This document shows, piece after piece, positions 27,056 through 35,962 of a DNA stretch of 64,000 nucleotides; position 1 is the first letter of the stretch, and each line of letters begins with the position of its first letter. The translations under genes were made by a program, and so were the position numbers. A model generated the notes under the pieces. That model saw only the letters and a list, made by a program, of their open reading frames with translations. It was not told the origin of the DNA and made no database searches. The stretch comes from CAVTOO01 sp963736355. Its GTDB lineage: Bacteria; Pseudomonadota; Alphaproteobacteria; Rhizobiales; Xanthobacteraceae. The stretch lies in NCBI GenBank assembly GCA_963736355.1, contig CAVTOO010000022.1:62001-126000 (forward strand). Reading direction: 5' to 3'.

Positions 27056-27397
27056 TTACGCCTTCGGCGCGGCCGCAGCGGCTTCAGCCTGCGCCTTGCG
27101 CTCCTTGCGCGGCACGGCCTTTTCCGGGTTGTTGCGCACGGTGCGCTTGCGAACGCCGGCGGCGTCGAGGAAGCGCATCACGCGGTCGGACGGCTGCGCG
27201 CCCTTGGCAAGCCATTCCTTGATCTTGTCGAGGTCGAGCTTGAGGCGCTCGGTATTGTCCTTCGGCAGCAGCGGATTGAAGAAGCCGAGACGCTCGATGA
27301 AGCGGCCATCGCGCGGGAAGCGCGAGTCGGCGACGACGACGTGATAGATCGGGCGCTTCTTGGTGCCGGCGCGGGCGAGACGGATAACAACGGACAT
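27056..27397 (-). CDS. rpsP: 30S ribosomal protein S16
   Basis: A 113-residue small-subunit protein, with the S16 core SVVIRLARAGTKKRPIYHVV, VADSRFPRDGRFIERLGFFN and KEWLAKGAQPSDRVMRFL. The Ala/Lys-rich tail (ERKAQAEAAAAAPKA) is an alphaproteobacterial extension. It sits 48 bases after ffh in the same operon. Confidence 0.98.
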   Translation of the reverse strand: MSVVIRLARAGTKKRPIYHVVVADSRFPRDGRFIERLGFFNPLLPKDNTERLKLDLDKIKEWLAKGAQPSDRVMRFLDAAGVRKRTVRNNPEKAVPRKERKAQAEAAAAAPKA

Positions 27398-27445
27398 TGA
27401 GATTTCCTTTCGTGACTTCGTTTTGTCGATTGAGAGTTGAAACGC

Positions 27446-28983
27446 TTATTTCTTCTTTCCCGGAGGAAAGCCCAGTCCCGGCAGGCCTTTCGGCAAATTA
27501 CCAAGTCCGGGCAGTCCCGGCGGCAAGCCGCCACCGGGGAAATTTTGTCGGCATCCCGGGCAATCCGCCCGGCATCTTCTCTGCAAGCTTCTGCATGTCT
27601 TCGGGCGACGGCATCGCGCCGCCACCCATGCCGCCACCGAGGCCGAGCTTGCCGGCGAGGCCCGCAAGACCGCCGTCGACCGCCCTTGCCCATGGCCTTC
27701 ATCATGTCGGCCATCGTGCGATGCATCTTCAGAAGCTTGTTGATCTCCTGCACCTCGATGCCGGCACCGGCGGCGATGCGCTTCTTGCGGCTGGCCTTGA
27801 GGATGTCGGGGTTCTTGCGCTCGGCGCGCGTCATCGAATCGATCGCGGCCATCTGACGCTTCAGGAGCTTGTCGTCGAGGTTGGCGGCAGCCATCTGGTT
27901 CTTCATCTTGGCGACGCCGGGCATCATGCCCATCAGGCCGCCTAATGCCGCCGAGGCTCTGCATCTGCACCAGTTGCTCGCGCAGATCGGACAGGTCGAA
28001 CTGACCCTTGCGCATCTTCTCGGCGGTGCGCGCGGCCTTTTCGGCGTCGATGTTCGCAGCGGCCTTTTCGACCAGCGAGACGATGTCGCCCATGCCGAGG
28101 ATGCGGCCGGCGATACGGTCGGGATGGAAGTCTTCCAGCGCGTCGGTCTTTTCGCCGGTGCCGATCAGCTTGATCGGCTTGCCGGTGACGGCGCGCATCG
28201 ACAGTGCTGCGCCGCCGCGGCCGTCGCCGTCCACGCGGGTGAGCACGATGCCGGTCAGTCCGACACGTTCATCGAAGGCGCGCGCGAGATTGACCGCGTC
28301 CTGGCCGGTCAGCGAATCGGCGACCAGCAGCACTTCATGCGGATTGGCGGCGGTTTTGACGTCGGCCGCTTCCGCCATCATCTCTTCGTCGAGCGTGGTG
28401 CGGCCGGCGGTGTCGAGCAGCACGATGTCGTAGCCGCCGAGACGTGCCGGCCTCCAGCGCGCGCTTCGCAATCTGCGGCGGCTTCTGGCCCGCGACGATC
28501 GGCAGCGTGTCGATGCCGACATCCTTGCCGAGGATGGCCAGTTGCTCCATCGCGGCCGGACGGCGCGTGTCGAGCGAGGCCATCAGAACTTTTTTCTTGT
28601 CGCGCGTGTGTCAGGCGGCGCGCGATCTTCGCGGTGGTCGTGGTTTTGCCGGAGCCCTGCAGGCCGACCATCATGATGGCGACGGGCGCGGGCGCGTTGA
28701 GATCGATGCCCTGCTGGTCGGAGCCGAGCATGGCGATCAGCTGGTCGTGGACGATCTTGACGACCATCTGGCCGGGCGTCACCGACTTGACGACGGTCGC
28801 GCCGATGGCCTCTTCGCGCACCTTCTCGGTGAAGGCACGCACCACTTCGAGCGCGACGTCGGCCTCGAGCAGCGCGCGGCGCACTTCGCGCATGGCGGCA
28901 TCGACGTCGGCTTCGCTCAGCGCGCCGCGCCGCGTCAGCCGGTCGAGAATTCCACCCAAGCGTTCAGACAGATTGTCGAACAT
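27446..28983 (-). CDS. ffh: signal recognition particle protein Ffh (five +1 frameshifts as read)
   Basis: GTPase that binds 4.5S RNA and signal peptides and delivers ribosomes to FtsY. The NG domain has MMVGLQGSGKTTTTAKIARR (P-loop), LMASLDTRRPAAMEQL, DIVLLDTAGRTTLDEEMM and VLTRVDGDGRGGAALSM. The M domain has MMPGVAKMKNQMAAANLDDK and KASRKKRIAAGAGIEVQEIN, and ends LGFPPGKKK. The pieces lie in successive frames: single extra bases at about 28609, 28443, 27943, 27680 and 27540 must be skipped, and frame arithmetic from ATG 28983 to TAA 27446 fits exactly five insertions. It is an essential gene, so these are almost certainly sequence errors. Confidence 0.93.
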
Positions 28984-29214
28984 CAGCGCGTTACCAAACA
29001 CCTTTGCGCCCGAGGGCGCACAGCGCTGTCGGGCGTTGACCTCCGGCCTCTCGGGCCGGGCGGCGGATCGAAAAGAACGTCTTTTCGAGGATTTCGGAGG
29101 GGATTTACTGCCCGGGAGGCAACCAAGTCAAGCCGGGCGGTCGGGCGCCCGAAATGGCGGTAAATCCTTCGTGGACCGGCTTGAAAGCCGCCTCAAACGG
29201 GCTTTTATCTTGTC

Positions 29215-30267
29215 ATGCCCATGACCCGCCGCCGCCTGATGACCCTTGCCGCCTCCGCCACCGCCGCTGTGGGGATTCCGGCCTTTCTGTCCCAGCGCCC
29301 GGTTTATGCCGGGCCGCTGTCCGACCATTTCGACGGCCTGCGGTTCTTCGATCCCGAGGGCGCTCCGCCTAAAACGCTGCCGGATGTTGTGAAATGGTGG
29401 GCGGCCAGCGACAAGGCGAAATGGCCTGAGTGGCTTCCGAGCGCCTTTTCCGACACGCCGCCCGCTCGTGTCACCCAGGGCGTGCGGCTGTCCTTTGTCG
29501 GCCATGCCAGCTGGCTGATCCAGACGGCGGGCCTGAACATCCTGGTCGATCCGGTGTGGTCGGAGCGCGCCTCGCCGTTCTCCTTCGCCGGCCCCAAACG
29601 CGTCAACGATCCCGGCATTGCTTTCGAGGCGCTGCCGCCGATCGATGTCGTGCTGGTGTCGCACGGTCACTACGATCATCTCGACATCGCAACGCTGTCG
29701 CGCCTCACCGCGAAATTTTCTCCGCGCATCGTCACGCCGCTCGGCAACGACATCACCATGCGCGAGGCCGATGCCGCCATCCGCGCCGAGGCGTTCGACT
29801 GGAACGACCGCGTTGAGCTTGGCAACGGCGTCGCGGTGAATCTCGTGTCCACGCGGCACTGGACCGCGCGCGGCGTGCTCGATCGCAACAAGGCGCTGTG
29901 GGCGAGCTTCGTGCTGGAGACGCCGGCCGGGAAACTCTACATCGTCTGCGATTCCGGCTACGGCAGCGGCAGTCATTTCCGCAATGTCCGCGAGCGTCAC
30001 GGCAGGCTCGTCGCCAGCATCCTGCCGATCGGCGCGTATGAGCCGCGCTGGTTCATGCGCGATCAGCACATGAACCCGGAGGAAGCGGTCAGGGCGCTCA
30101 GTGATTGCGGCGCCGAGATCGCCTTCGCCCATCACCACGGCACGTTTCAATTGACCGACGAAGCCATCGATGCGCCGACGACGGCGCTGGCGCAGGCGCT
30201 CGATTCTGCGAAGCTCAAGGCCGAGCGGTTTCCCGTGCTCAAGCCCGGCCAGACGTTCGACATCTGA
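29215..30267 (+). CDS. Tat-exported MBL-fold metallo-hydrolase (UlaG/NAPE-PLD-like)
   Basis: A 350-residue protein with a twin-arginine signal (TRRRLMTLAASATAAVG, cleavage near VYAGP). It has a beta-lactamase-fold hydrolase domain: LSFVGHASWLIQTAGLNILV, the metal motif VSHGHYDHLD (HxHxDH), STRHWTARG with a downstream His, CDSGYGSGSHF and AFAHHHGTF near the C-terminus. This NAPE-PLD / UlaG-like branch hydrolyses phosphodiester or lactone bonds; the substrate is unknown. ATG 29221 two codons downstream is equally possible. It is divergent from ffh. Confidence 0.87.
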   Translation: MPMTRRRLMTLAASATAAVGIPAFLSQRPVYAGPLSDHFDGLRFFDPEGAPPKTLPDVVKWWAASDKAKWPEWLPSAFSDTPPARVTQGVRLSFVGHASWLIQTAGLNILVDPVWSERASPFSFAGPKRVNDPGIAFEALPPIDVVLVSHGHYDHLDIATLSRLTAKFSPRIVTPLGNDITMREADAAIRAEAFDWNDRVELGNGVAVNLVSTRHWTARGVLDRNKALWASFVLETPAGKLYIVCDSGYGSGSHFRNVRERHGRLVASILPIGAYEPRWFMRDQHMNPEEAVRALSDCGAEIAFAHHHGTFQLTDEAIDAPTTALAQALDSAKLKAERFPVLKPGQTFDI

Positions 30268-30323
30268 CGCGGCCCGCTTGCCCGCTGGCTTGATCCGGCG
30301 CAAGGATTGACCCGTCATCTTGG

Positions 30324-31571
30324 ATGATGAGTTGGGGCATGATCCAGAAAATCCGCCGCCTTGCCTTGCCGTCGCGCCACCGCGCTTACGAAATCCTCGA
30401 GCGCGATGCTGTCGGGGACCGTGTCAGCCAGGTCGTCGATGGTGTCATCATCGCGTTGATCGTCGTCAATCTCGTCGCTGTGGTGCTGGACTCCGTGCCG
30501 GACATTGCGCATCGCTTTCGTGCGCTGTTCGACGCCATCGAGTATGTTTCTCTTGTCGTGTTCACGCTGGAGTTTGCCGCGCGCATCTGGGTCGCCGCCG
30601 AGCATGCGCCCTATCGTCATCTGCCTGCGTTTGTCGCGCGCCGAAAATACATCCTGAGTGGCGCAGGCCTTGTCGATCTGATGTCCGTCGTTCCTTTCTG
30701 GTTCGGGGTTCTGCTGCCGGCGGATCTTCGCGCCATTCTCGTGCTGCGCGTCATCCGTTTCCTCAAGATCGCGCGCTATTCTCCGGCAATGCGTTCGTTG
30801 CTTGACGTTCTCTATAGCGAGCGCCGTGCGCTGCTTGGCTGCATGGTGATGTTCGTCGGCATGACGCTGATCATCGCCTCCGCGATGCATCTGGCCGAGC
30901 GGCATGTGCAGCCCGACAAGCTCGGCACCATCCCGGATGCGATGTGGTGGGCGGTCGTGACGCTCGGCACCATCGGCTATGGCGATGTCGTGCCGATCAC
31001 GCCGGTTGGCAAACTCATCGCGACTTTCTCGATCTTCCTCGGCGTCGTCATGATCGCATTGCCGGTCGGTATCATCGCCAACGCCTTTTCCGACGAGATT
31101 CACCGCCGCGATTTCGTCGTGACATGGGGCATGGTCGCGCGCGTTCCCTTGTTTGCCGAACTGAATGCGCTCGAAGTGGCCGAAGTCATGCGGCTGTTGC
31201 GCGCGCAGCGGGTGGAGCCGGGCGAGGTCATCATCCGTCGCGGCGAGCCCGGCCATTCGATGTATTTCATCGCCGCCGGTGAAGTCGAGATCGAGCTGCC
31301 CGGTCGCCGCACCCGTCTCGGCGTCGGTCACTTCTTCGGCGAAGTTGCCGTGCTCAAGAAGACGCGCCGCTCCGCGAGTGTCGTTGCGCTCGTGCGCACG
31401 AGTCTGCTGGTGCTCGATGCCGACGACATGCATGCACTGATGCAGCGCAGCCCGCGCATCGCCAAGGGCATTCACGACGTTGCCCGCAGCCGGCTTGCGC
31501 AGGATACCGCCACCTCAGGCGGCGATATCCTTCTCGAGGAAATCGAAGGTCACGACGAGCGGGATAGATAA
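30324..31571 (+). CDS. cyclic-nucleotide-gated K+ channel homologue (MloK1-type)
   Basis: A 415-residue six-helix voltage-gated-like channel. S1-S3 run from about residue 35 to 130, an Arg-containing S4 reads ILVLRVIRFLKIARYSPAMR, and the pore loop carries the K+ selectivity filter TIGYGD inside WWAVVTLGTIGYGDVVPITP. S6 follows, then a C-terminal cNMP-binding domain (residues about 280-390) with PGEVIIRRGEPGHSMYFIAA and the phosphate-binding cassette GHFFGEVAVLKKTRRSAS. The nearest characterised relative is Mesorhizobium MloK1. In-frame ATG 30339 is an alternative start. It appears monocistronic. Confidence 0.92.
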   Translation: MMSWGMIQKIRRLALPSRHRAYEILERDAVGDRVSQVVDGVIIALIVVNLVAVVLDSVPDIAHRFRALFDAIEYVSLVVFTLEFAARIWVAAEHAPYRHLPAFVARRKYILSGAGLVDLMSVVPFWFGVLLPADLRAILVLRVIRFLKIARYSPAMRSLLDVLYSERRALLGCMVMFVGMTLIIASAMHLAERHVQPDKLGTIPDAMWWAVVTLGTIGYGDVVPITPVGKLIATFSIFLGVVMIALPVGIIANAFSDEIHRRDFVVTWGMVARVPLFAELNALEVAEVMRLLRAQRVEPGEVIIRRGEPGHSMYFIAAGEVEIELPGRRTRLGVGHFFGEVAVLKKTRRSASVVALVRTSLLVLDADDMHALMQRSPRIAKGIHDVARSRLAQDTATSGGDILLEEIEGHDERDR

Positions 31572-31578
31572 ACCTCTT

Positions 31579-32343
31579 TTATTGCGCCTTCGGCGCGATT
31601 TCCCAGCTGACATTCACCGACAGTCGCAGCGTGGTCTCGCCGGGAGAGACCGGCGTCGCCATCGGCGCGGCTGCTGCGCGATCCATGCGATACATCGCCA
31701 CCGGCGGTGCTGCGCCCTCTTCGCTGATCGCGAGCGGTGCACCGAGCGTCACACCGGCCGCCTGCGCATAAATTTCTGCCTTGCGGCGCGCGTCGGCCAT
31801 CGCCTCAAGGCGGGCCTTGTCGAGCAGCGGTGAGGGGTTCGAGACGATGAAGCGGATGCCACCCATCTCGTTGGCCCCGGCTGTCACCGTCGCATCGATC
31901 ACATCGGCCACCTTGGCGAGATCGCGCAACTTCACCGTCACCTGATTGGTCGCGCGATAGCCGGTGATGCGCGGCGCGTTCGTATTGCCTGAGCTCATTT
32001 GCGGATAGATCGACAGGCGCGAGGTGGTGATGTCGCGTTCGGCGACGCCCGTGGCCTTGAGCGCCGTCATCACCGCGGTCATGGCGCGGGCATTGGCTTC
32101 GCTCGCCTCGCGTGCGGTCTTCGCATCCGTCGTCACGCCGCTTGAGATCTCGGCGATGTCCGGCGGTGCGGAGACATTCGCTTCGCCGGTGACGGAGATG
32201 CTGCGCGGGAGAGGCGTTTGCGCTTCGGCCGGTGCGGCGACGATCAGCGCGAAGAGCGCGAGAGCGAGCAGTGCGCTACTTGAGCGGAACGTAGATATTG
32301 ATGGTGAGCTTGTCTTCGGGCGTCTTGAGCGGATCGGTGACAT
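31579..32343 (-). CDS. SIMPL domain (DUF541) secreted protein
   Basis: The mature domain is a SIMPL/DUF541 protein of about 215 residues: PLPRSISVTGEANVSAPPDI, NARAMTAVMTALKATGVAER, TGYRATNQVTVKLRDLAKVA and ARRKAEIYAQAAGVTLGAPL, as in E. coli YggE. The signal peptide is SSALLALALFALIVAAPAEA. No start codon lies between the upstream gene's stop and this signal. The nearest ATG is 32343 (GAGGA just before it), giving a long basic n-region and a 68-base overlap with the preceding gene. Family members are periplasmic or outer-membrane associated and linked to oxidative stress, but their activity is undefined. Confidence 0.8.
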   Translation of the reverse strand: MSPIRSRRPKTSSPSISTFRSSSALLALALFALIVAAPAEAQTPLPRSISVTGEANVSAPPDIAEISSGVTTDAKTAREASEANARAMTAVMTALKATGVAERDITTSRLSIYPQMSSGNTNAPRITGYRATNQVTVKLRDLAKVADVIDATVTAGANEMGGIRFIVSNPSPLLDKARLEAMADARRKAEIYAQAAGVTLGAPLAISEEGAAPPVAMYRMDRAAAAPMATPVSPGETTLRLSVNVSWEIAPKAQ

Positions 32344-32893
32344 ATTCCTCGACGAACATGTCCTGCGCCTCGAGCTGCTTGTCGTCGAGATGATTGGTGA
32401 TCGCTTCATAGGTGTTGTCCATGTTGTCGTAGGAGCCACGATGCGTGAACTTCAGCGCCTTGCCTTCAGGCGACTTTCCCATGGACAGGTTCTTAGGCAG
32501 ATTTTTGGGCGTTTCTTCGACCGGCACCTGCGCCTCGAACGTAAATCCGGTGTCGTCGGTGGCGGTGTAGATGATCTGTGAGTTGCCCGCCGGCTTGATG
32601 CCCTGCCGCTCGAGCGTGGTCACGATCGATTTCAAGGCGCCGGTGATGGTCTCAAAAGCGTTGTCCCAGGTGGCGGTGCCCTTGCTGACGACGACATTGC
32701 GCGAAGTCAGCACCGTATCGACCGCAAATCCTTCCGGGGTGGCGGGGGTGGCTGGCGCCGGAGTGGTTTGCGGTGCAGCCTGCGGAGCAGGCGTCGCCGG
32801 GGCGGGTGTGGCGGGAGTCTGCGCCAGAACCGGCGTGGCCAACGCCAAAGCCAGCACGGCCGACATTCCCGAACGAACGACCCACCGGCTCAT
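32276..32893 (-). CDS. secreted GyrI-like / effector-binding-domain protein
   Basis: A 205-residue protein with a signal peptide (SRWVVRSGMSAVLALALATP, cleavage at VLAQT) and an Ala/Pro/Thr linker. The globular GyrI-like (SRPBCC-unrelated) ligand-binding fold includes AFETITGALKSIVTTLERQG, ATDDTGFTFEAQVPVEETPK and HRGSYDNMDNTYEAITNHLD. Export is unusual for GyrI-like domains, which are best known in cytoplasmic regulators; this secreted version recurs in Bradyrhizobium relatives. ATG 32893 has GGGG nine bases upstream. Its stop lies within the next gene, so the pair is translationally coupled. Confidence 0.78.
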   Translation of the reverse strand: MSRWVVRSGMSAVLALALATPVLAQTPATPAPATPAPQAAPQTTPAPATPATPEGFAVDTVLTSRNVVVSKGTATWDNAFETITGALKSIVTTLERQGIKPAGNSQIIYTATDDTGFTFEAQVPVEETPKNLPKNLSMGKSPEGKALKFTHRGSYDNMDNTYEAITNHLDDKQLEAQDMFVEEYVTDPLKTPEDKLTINIYVPLK

Positions 32894-33054
32894 CGAAATC
32901 CCCATTGGACCCCGACCGCACGGGGTTCGCGACGGGTTAAATCTAGCATGAGCATTTGGCCCGGCCCATGGTTGAAGTTTGACCGTGCGGCAAAAAATGG
33001 CGGCACTGGCGAATTTCCCTGTCATCCGCCATATATGGGCCCAGGAAGAGACCC

Positions 33055-33927
33055 ATGAGCGCGCTGGACAATCACGCTTTCGTCAAGATGAACGGCATCG
33101 GCAACGAGATTGTCGTTGTCGACCTGCGCGATTCGTCGGGCAAGGTGACGGCCGAGGATGCGCGCGCCGTGGCGAGCGAGCAGGGCGCGCCGTTCGATCA
33201 GATGATGGTGCTCTACAAGCCGCGCCTGCAGGGCACGCAGGCCTACATTCGTATCTTCAACAGTGACGGCTCGGAAGCTGGCGCCTGCGGCAACGGCATG
33301 CGCTGCGTCGCGCGGCGCGAGTTCGAGGCGACCGGTGCCAAGGCCGCGACTTATGAGACCGCGGCCGGTCTCATCAATTGCTGGAGCGGGCCGGACGCCG
33401 GCACCTATACGGTCGATATGGGCAAGCCGCGCTTCGGCTGGCAGGACATTCCGTTGGCCGAGGAATTTCGCGACACGCGCTACATCGAACTGCAGATCGG
33501 TCCGGTCGATGCGCCGGTGCTGCATTCGCCCTCAGTGGTCAGCATGGGCAATCCGCACGCCATCTTCTGGGTCGACGACGTCAACGCGTATGATCTCGAG
33601 CGCTTCGGTCCGCTTCTGGAAAATCATCCGATCTTCCCCGAGCGTGCCAACATCACGCTGGCGCACATCGTCTCGCGCGATCACATCGTGATCCGCACTT
33701 GGGAGCGCGGCGCGGGTCTGACCAGGGCCTGCGGCTCGGCTGCGTGTGCGACCGCGGTTGCGGCCGCGCGGTTGCGCCGCGCCAATCGCAAGGTGAAGAT
33801 CTCATTGCCGGGCGGCGATCTCATGCTCGACTGGCGCGAGAGCGACGATCACGTGCTGATGACCGGCGCGGCCGATTTCGAATTCGAAGGCCGTTTCGAT
33901 CCGAAGTTGTTCTCAGAAGTCGTATGA
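33055..33927 (+). CDS. dapF: diaminopimelate epimerase
   Basis: A 290-residue PLP-independent racemase converting LL- to meso-diaminopimelate for lysine and peptidoglycan. The two catalytic cysteines are in AGACGNGMRCVARR and RACGSAACATAVAAARL, and the N-terminal FVKMNGIGNEIVVVDLRD is standard. GGAAGAG lies 7 bases before the ATG. Its stop overlaps the mtaB start (ATGA), so the two are co-translated. Confidence 0.98.
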   Translation: MSALDNHAFVKMNGIGNEIVVVDLRDSSGKVTAEDARAVASEQGAPFDQMMVLYKPRLQGTQAYIRIFNSDGSEAGACGNGMRCVARREFEATGAKAATYETAAGLINCWSGPDAGTYTVDMGKPRFGWQDIPLAEEFRDTRYIELQIGPVDAPVLHSPSVVSMGNPHAIFWVDDVNAYDLERFGPLLENHPIFPERANITLAHIVSRDHIVIRTWERGAGLTRACGSAACATAVAAARLRRANRKVKISLPGGDLMLDWRESDDHVLMTGAADFEFEGRFDPKLFSEVV

Positions 33928-35183
33928 GTATCGATGTCGTCACCTTCGGTTGCCGTCTGAACGGCGTCGAGTCCGACATCATCCGCCGCGCGGCGGAGAA
34001 CGCAGGCCTCACCGACACCGTCATCGTCAACACCTGCGCCGTCACCAATGAAGCCGTGCGTCAGGCGCGCCAGACCGTGCGGCGTTTGCGTCGCGAGCGG
34101 CCCGATGCGCGCATCGTCGTCACCGGCTGCGCGGCGCAGACGCAGACGCAGATGTTTGCGCAGATGCCCGAGGTCGATCGCGTCGTCGGCAACGCGCACA
34201 AGATGGCGGGCGAGACCTGGCGTGCCGCGCGCGATGCGCTGGCCACGCCGCTGGTGAGCGAGCGGATCGACGTCAGCGACATCATGGCCATTCGCGAAAT
34301 GTCGCCGCATCTCGCCGAAGGCTATCAGGAGCGCACCCGCGCCTTCATCCAGGTGCAGACCGGCTGCGATCACCGCTGCACCTTCTGCATTATTCCTTAT
34401 GGCCGCGGCAATTCGCGCTCGGTGCCGATGGGCGCCGTCGTCGAGCGGGTGCAGGCCGCCGCGGCGCGCGGCTGCGCCGAAGTGGTTCTCACCGGCGTTG
34501 ACCTCACGAGCTACGGCGCGGATCTGCCGGGCACGCCGCCGCTTGGTCGGTTGGTCGCCAACATCCTGCGCCATGCGCCGGATCTGAAGCGCCTGCGCAT
34601 TTCGTCGATCGATTCCGTCGAGGCGGATTCCGAACTGATCGATCTGATCGGTTCGGATCATCGCATCATGCCGCATTTGCATCTGTCGTTGCAGGCGGGC
34701 GACGATCTCATCCTCAAGCGCATGAAGCGGCGGCATTCGCGCGACGACGCCATCGCCTTCTGCAACAGGATCCGCGCCGCGCGTCCCGACATCGTTTTCG
34801 GCGCCGACATCATCGCCGGTTTCCCGACCGAGACGGAGGCGATGTTCCAGCGCTCGCTCGATCTCGTCGCCGAATGCGGCCTGACATTCCTGCATGTGTT
34901 TCCGTATTCGCCGCGTCCCGGCACGCCGGCGGCGCGCATGCCGCAGGTCGATGGCGACATCATCCGCGAGCGCGCGAAGCGTTTGCGCGAAGCCGGCGAG
35001 GACGCGTTGCGCGCACGTCTCGCGCAGGAAATCGGTGTGCGGCGTCAGGTGCTCATGGAGGGCGCGAGCTTTGGCCGCACCGAGCACTTCATGCCGGTGA
35101 AGGTCGCCTCGCCCTCGCTGCGCGGCGACGTGCGCTCACTGGTCATCGCCGCCAGCGACGGTGAGCACCTGCTGGCTGCCTGA
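33924..35183 (+). CDS. mtaB: tRNA threonylcarbamoyladenosine methylthiotransferase MtaB
   Basis: A 419-residue radical-SAM methylthiotransferase converting t6A to ms2t6A at position 37. The N-terminal UPF0004 domain has CRLNGVESD, NTCAVTNEAV and VVTGCAAQT cysteines (first 4Fe-4S cluster). The radical SAM motif is QTGCDHRCTFCIIPYGRG, followed by LTGVDLTSYGADLPG and HLHLSLQAGDDLILKRMKR, with a TRAM-like end. The start is coupled to dapF. The last 48 bases overlap the convergent RluA-type gene. Confidence 0.95.
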   Translation: MSIDVVTFGCRLNGVESDIIRRAAENAGLTDTVIVNTCAVTNEAVRQARQTVRRLRRERPDARIVVTGCAAQTQTQMFAQMPEVDRVVGNAHKMAGETWRAARDALATPLVSERIDVSDIMAIREMSPHLAEGYQERTRAFIQVQTGCDHRCTFCIIPYGRGNSRSVPMGAVVERVQAAAARGCAEVVLTGVDLTSYGADLPGTPPLGRLVANILRHAPDLKRLRISSIDSVEADSELIDLIGSDHRIMPHLHLSLQAGDDLILKRMKRRHSRDDAIAFCNRIRAARPDIVFGADIIAGFPTETEAMFQRSLDLVAECGLTFLHVFPYSPRPGTPAARMPQVDGDIIRERAKRLREAGEDALRARLAQEIGVRRQVLMEGASFGRTEHFMPVKVASPSLRGDVRSLVIAASDGEHLLAA

Positions 35184-35919
35184 GATTTCTTCGCCATTCC
35201 ATCCGCAAGCCTTCAGTCGCTCGCGCATATGTTCGGGCACCGGCGCGACGACGCGCACCGGCGGCTTGTTCTTCGACAGCGGCACCACGATCTCGCGCGC
35301 ATGCAGGTGCAGCGTGATGCCGCCGATGCGCGGCGCGGTTCCATAAATATTGTCGCCGACAATCGGCCAGCCCGCCGCCTGGCAATGTACGCGCAACTGA
35401 TGCGTCCGTCCGGTGATGGGTTCCAGCGCCAGCCATGTCATGCCCGTCGTCGCGCCCCAGCACTTTCCATTTCGTCAGCGACGGCAGGCCGTTCGGATCG
35501 GGCTTCTGCCACCAGCCGCGTTCGTCGTCGAGGCGGCCGAGCGGAATGTCGATCTCGCCTTCGTTCTCTTGCGGCCCGCCCTCGACCACGGCCCAGTAGG
35601 TCTTGTCGATCTTGCCGTGCTTGAACAGGAGCCCGAGCATCGCGGTCGCCTTGCGATGGCGTCCCAGCACGAGACAGCCCGAGGTATCACGGTCGAGGCG
35701 ATGGGCCAGCACCGGCGGGCGCGGCAGGCCGAAGCGCAGCGCGTCGAAGGAGTCCTCCACCACCGCGCCGGATTTATCGTAGGAATTGCGCGGGCCGCGA
35801 TGCACCGGCAGACCTGCCGGCTTGTCGATCACCAGCATCAATCCGTCGCGATACAGCAGACGGGCGAGGATCTCGTCGTCCGTCATCGCGCGGCCGGTCA
35901 CATTCATGTCTTTCTTCAT
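35136..35919 (-). CDS. RluA-family pseudouridine synthase (one +1 frameshift as read)
   Basis: RNA pseudouridine synthase with the catalytic Asp in VLAHRLDRDTSGCLVLGRH, the N-terminal VIDKPAGLPVHRGP and the end motif EPITGRTHQLRVHCQAAGWP (I-x-G-R-x-H-Q-[IL]-R-V-H). The two halves are in different frames; dropping one C at about 35452 joins SLTKWKVLG to ATTGMTWLALEPI. The product is about 260 residues. ATG 35919 (MKKDMNVTG), 35907 and 35886 are all possible starts; 35886 best fits short family members. It is divergent from ftsY and overlaps the mtaB 3' end. The target (rRNA or tRNA) is not assigned. Confidence 0.88.
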
Positions 35920-35962
35920 CGTGGTGAAACCGCTATCACGATCCCCGCCATCGGGACAGTTC

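Noticed and set aside
27446..28983. Programmed frameshifting in ffh
   Set aside because: Five unrelated sites without slippery sequences or shared structure, plus similar breaks in a dozen other genes, point to sequence error.
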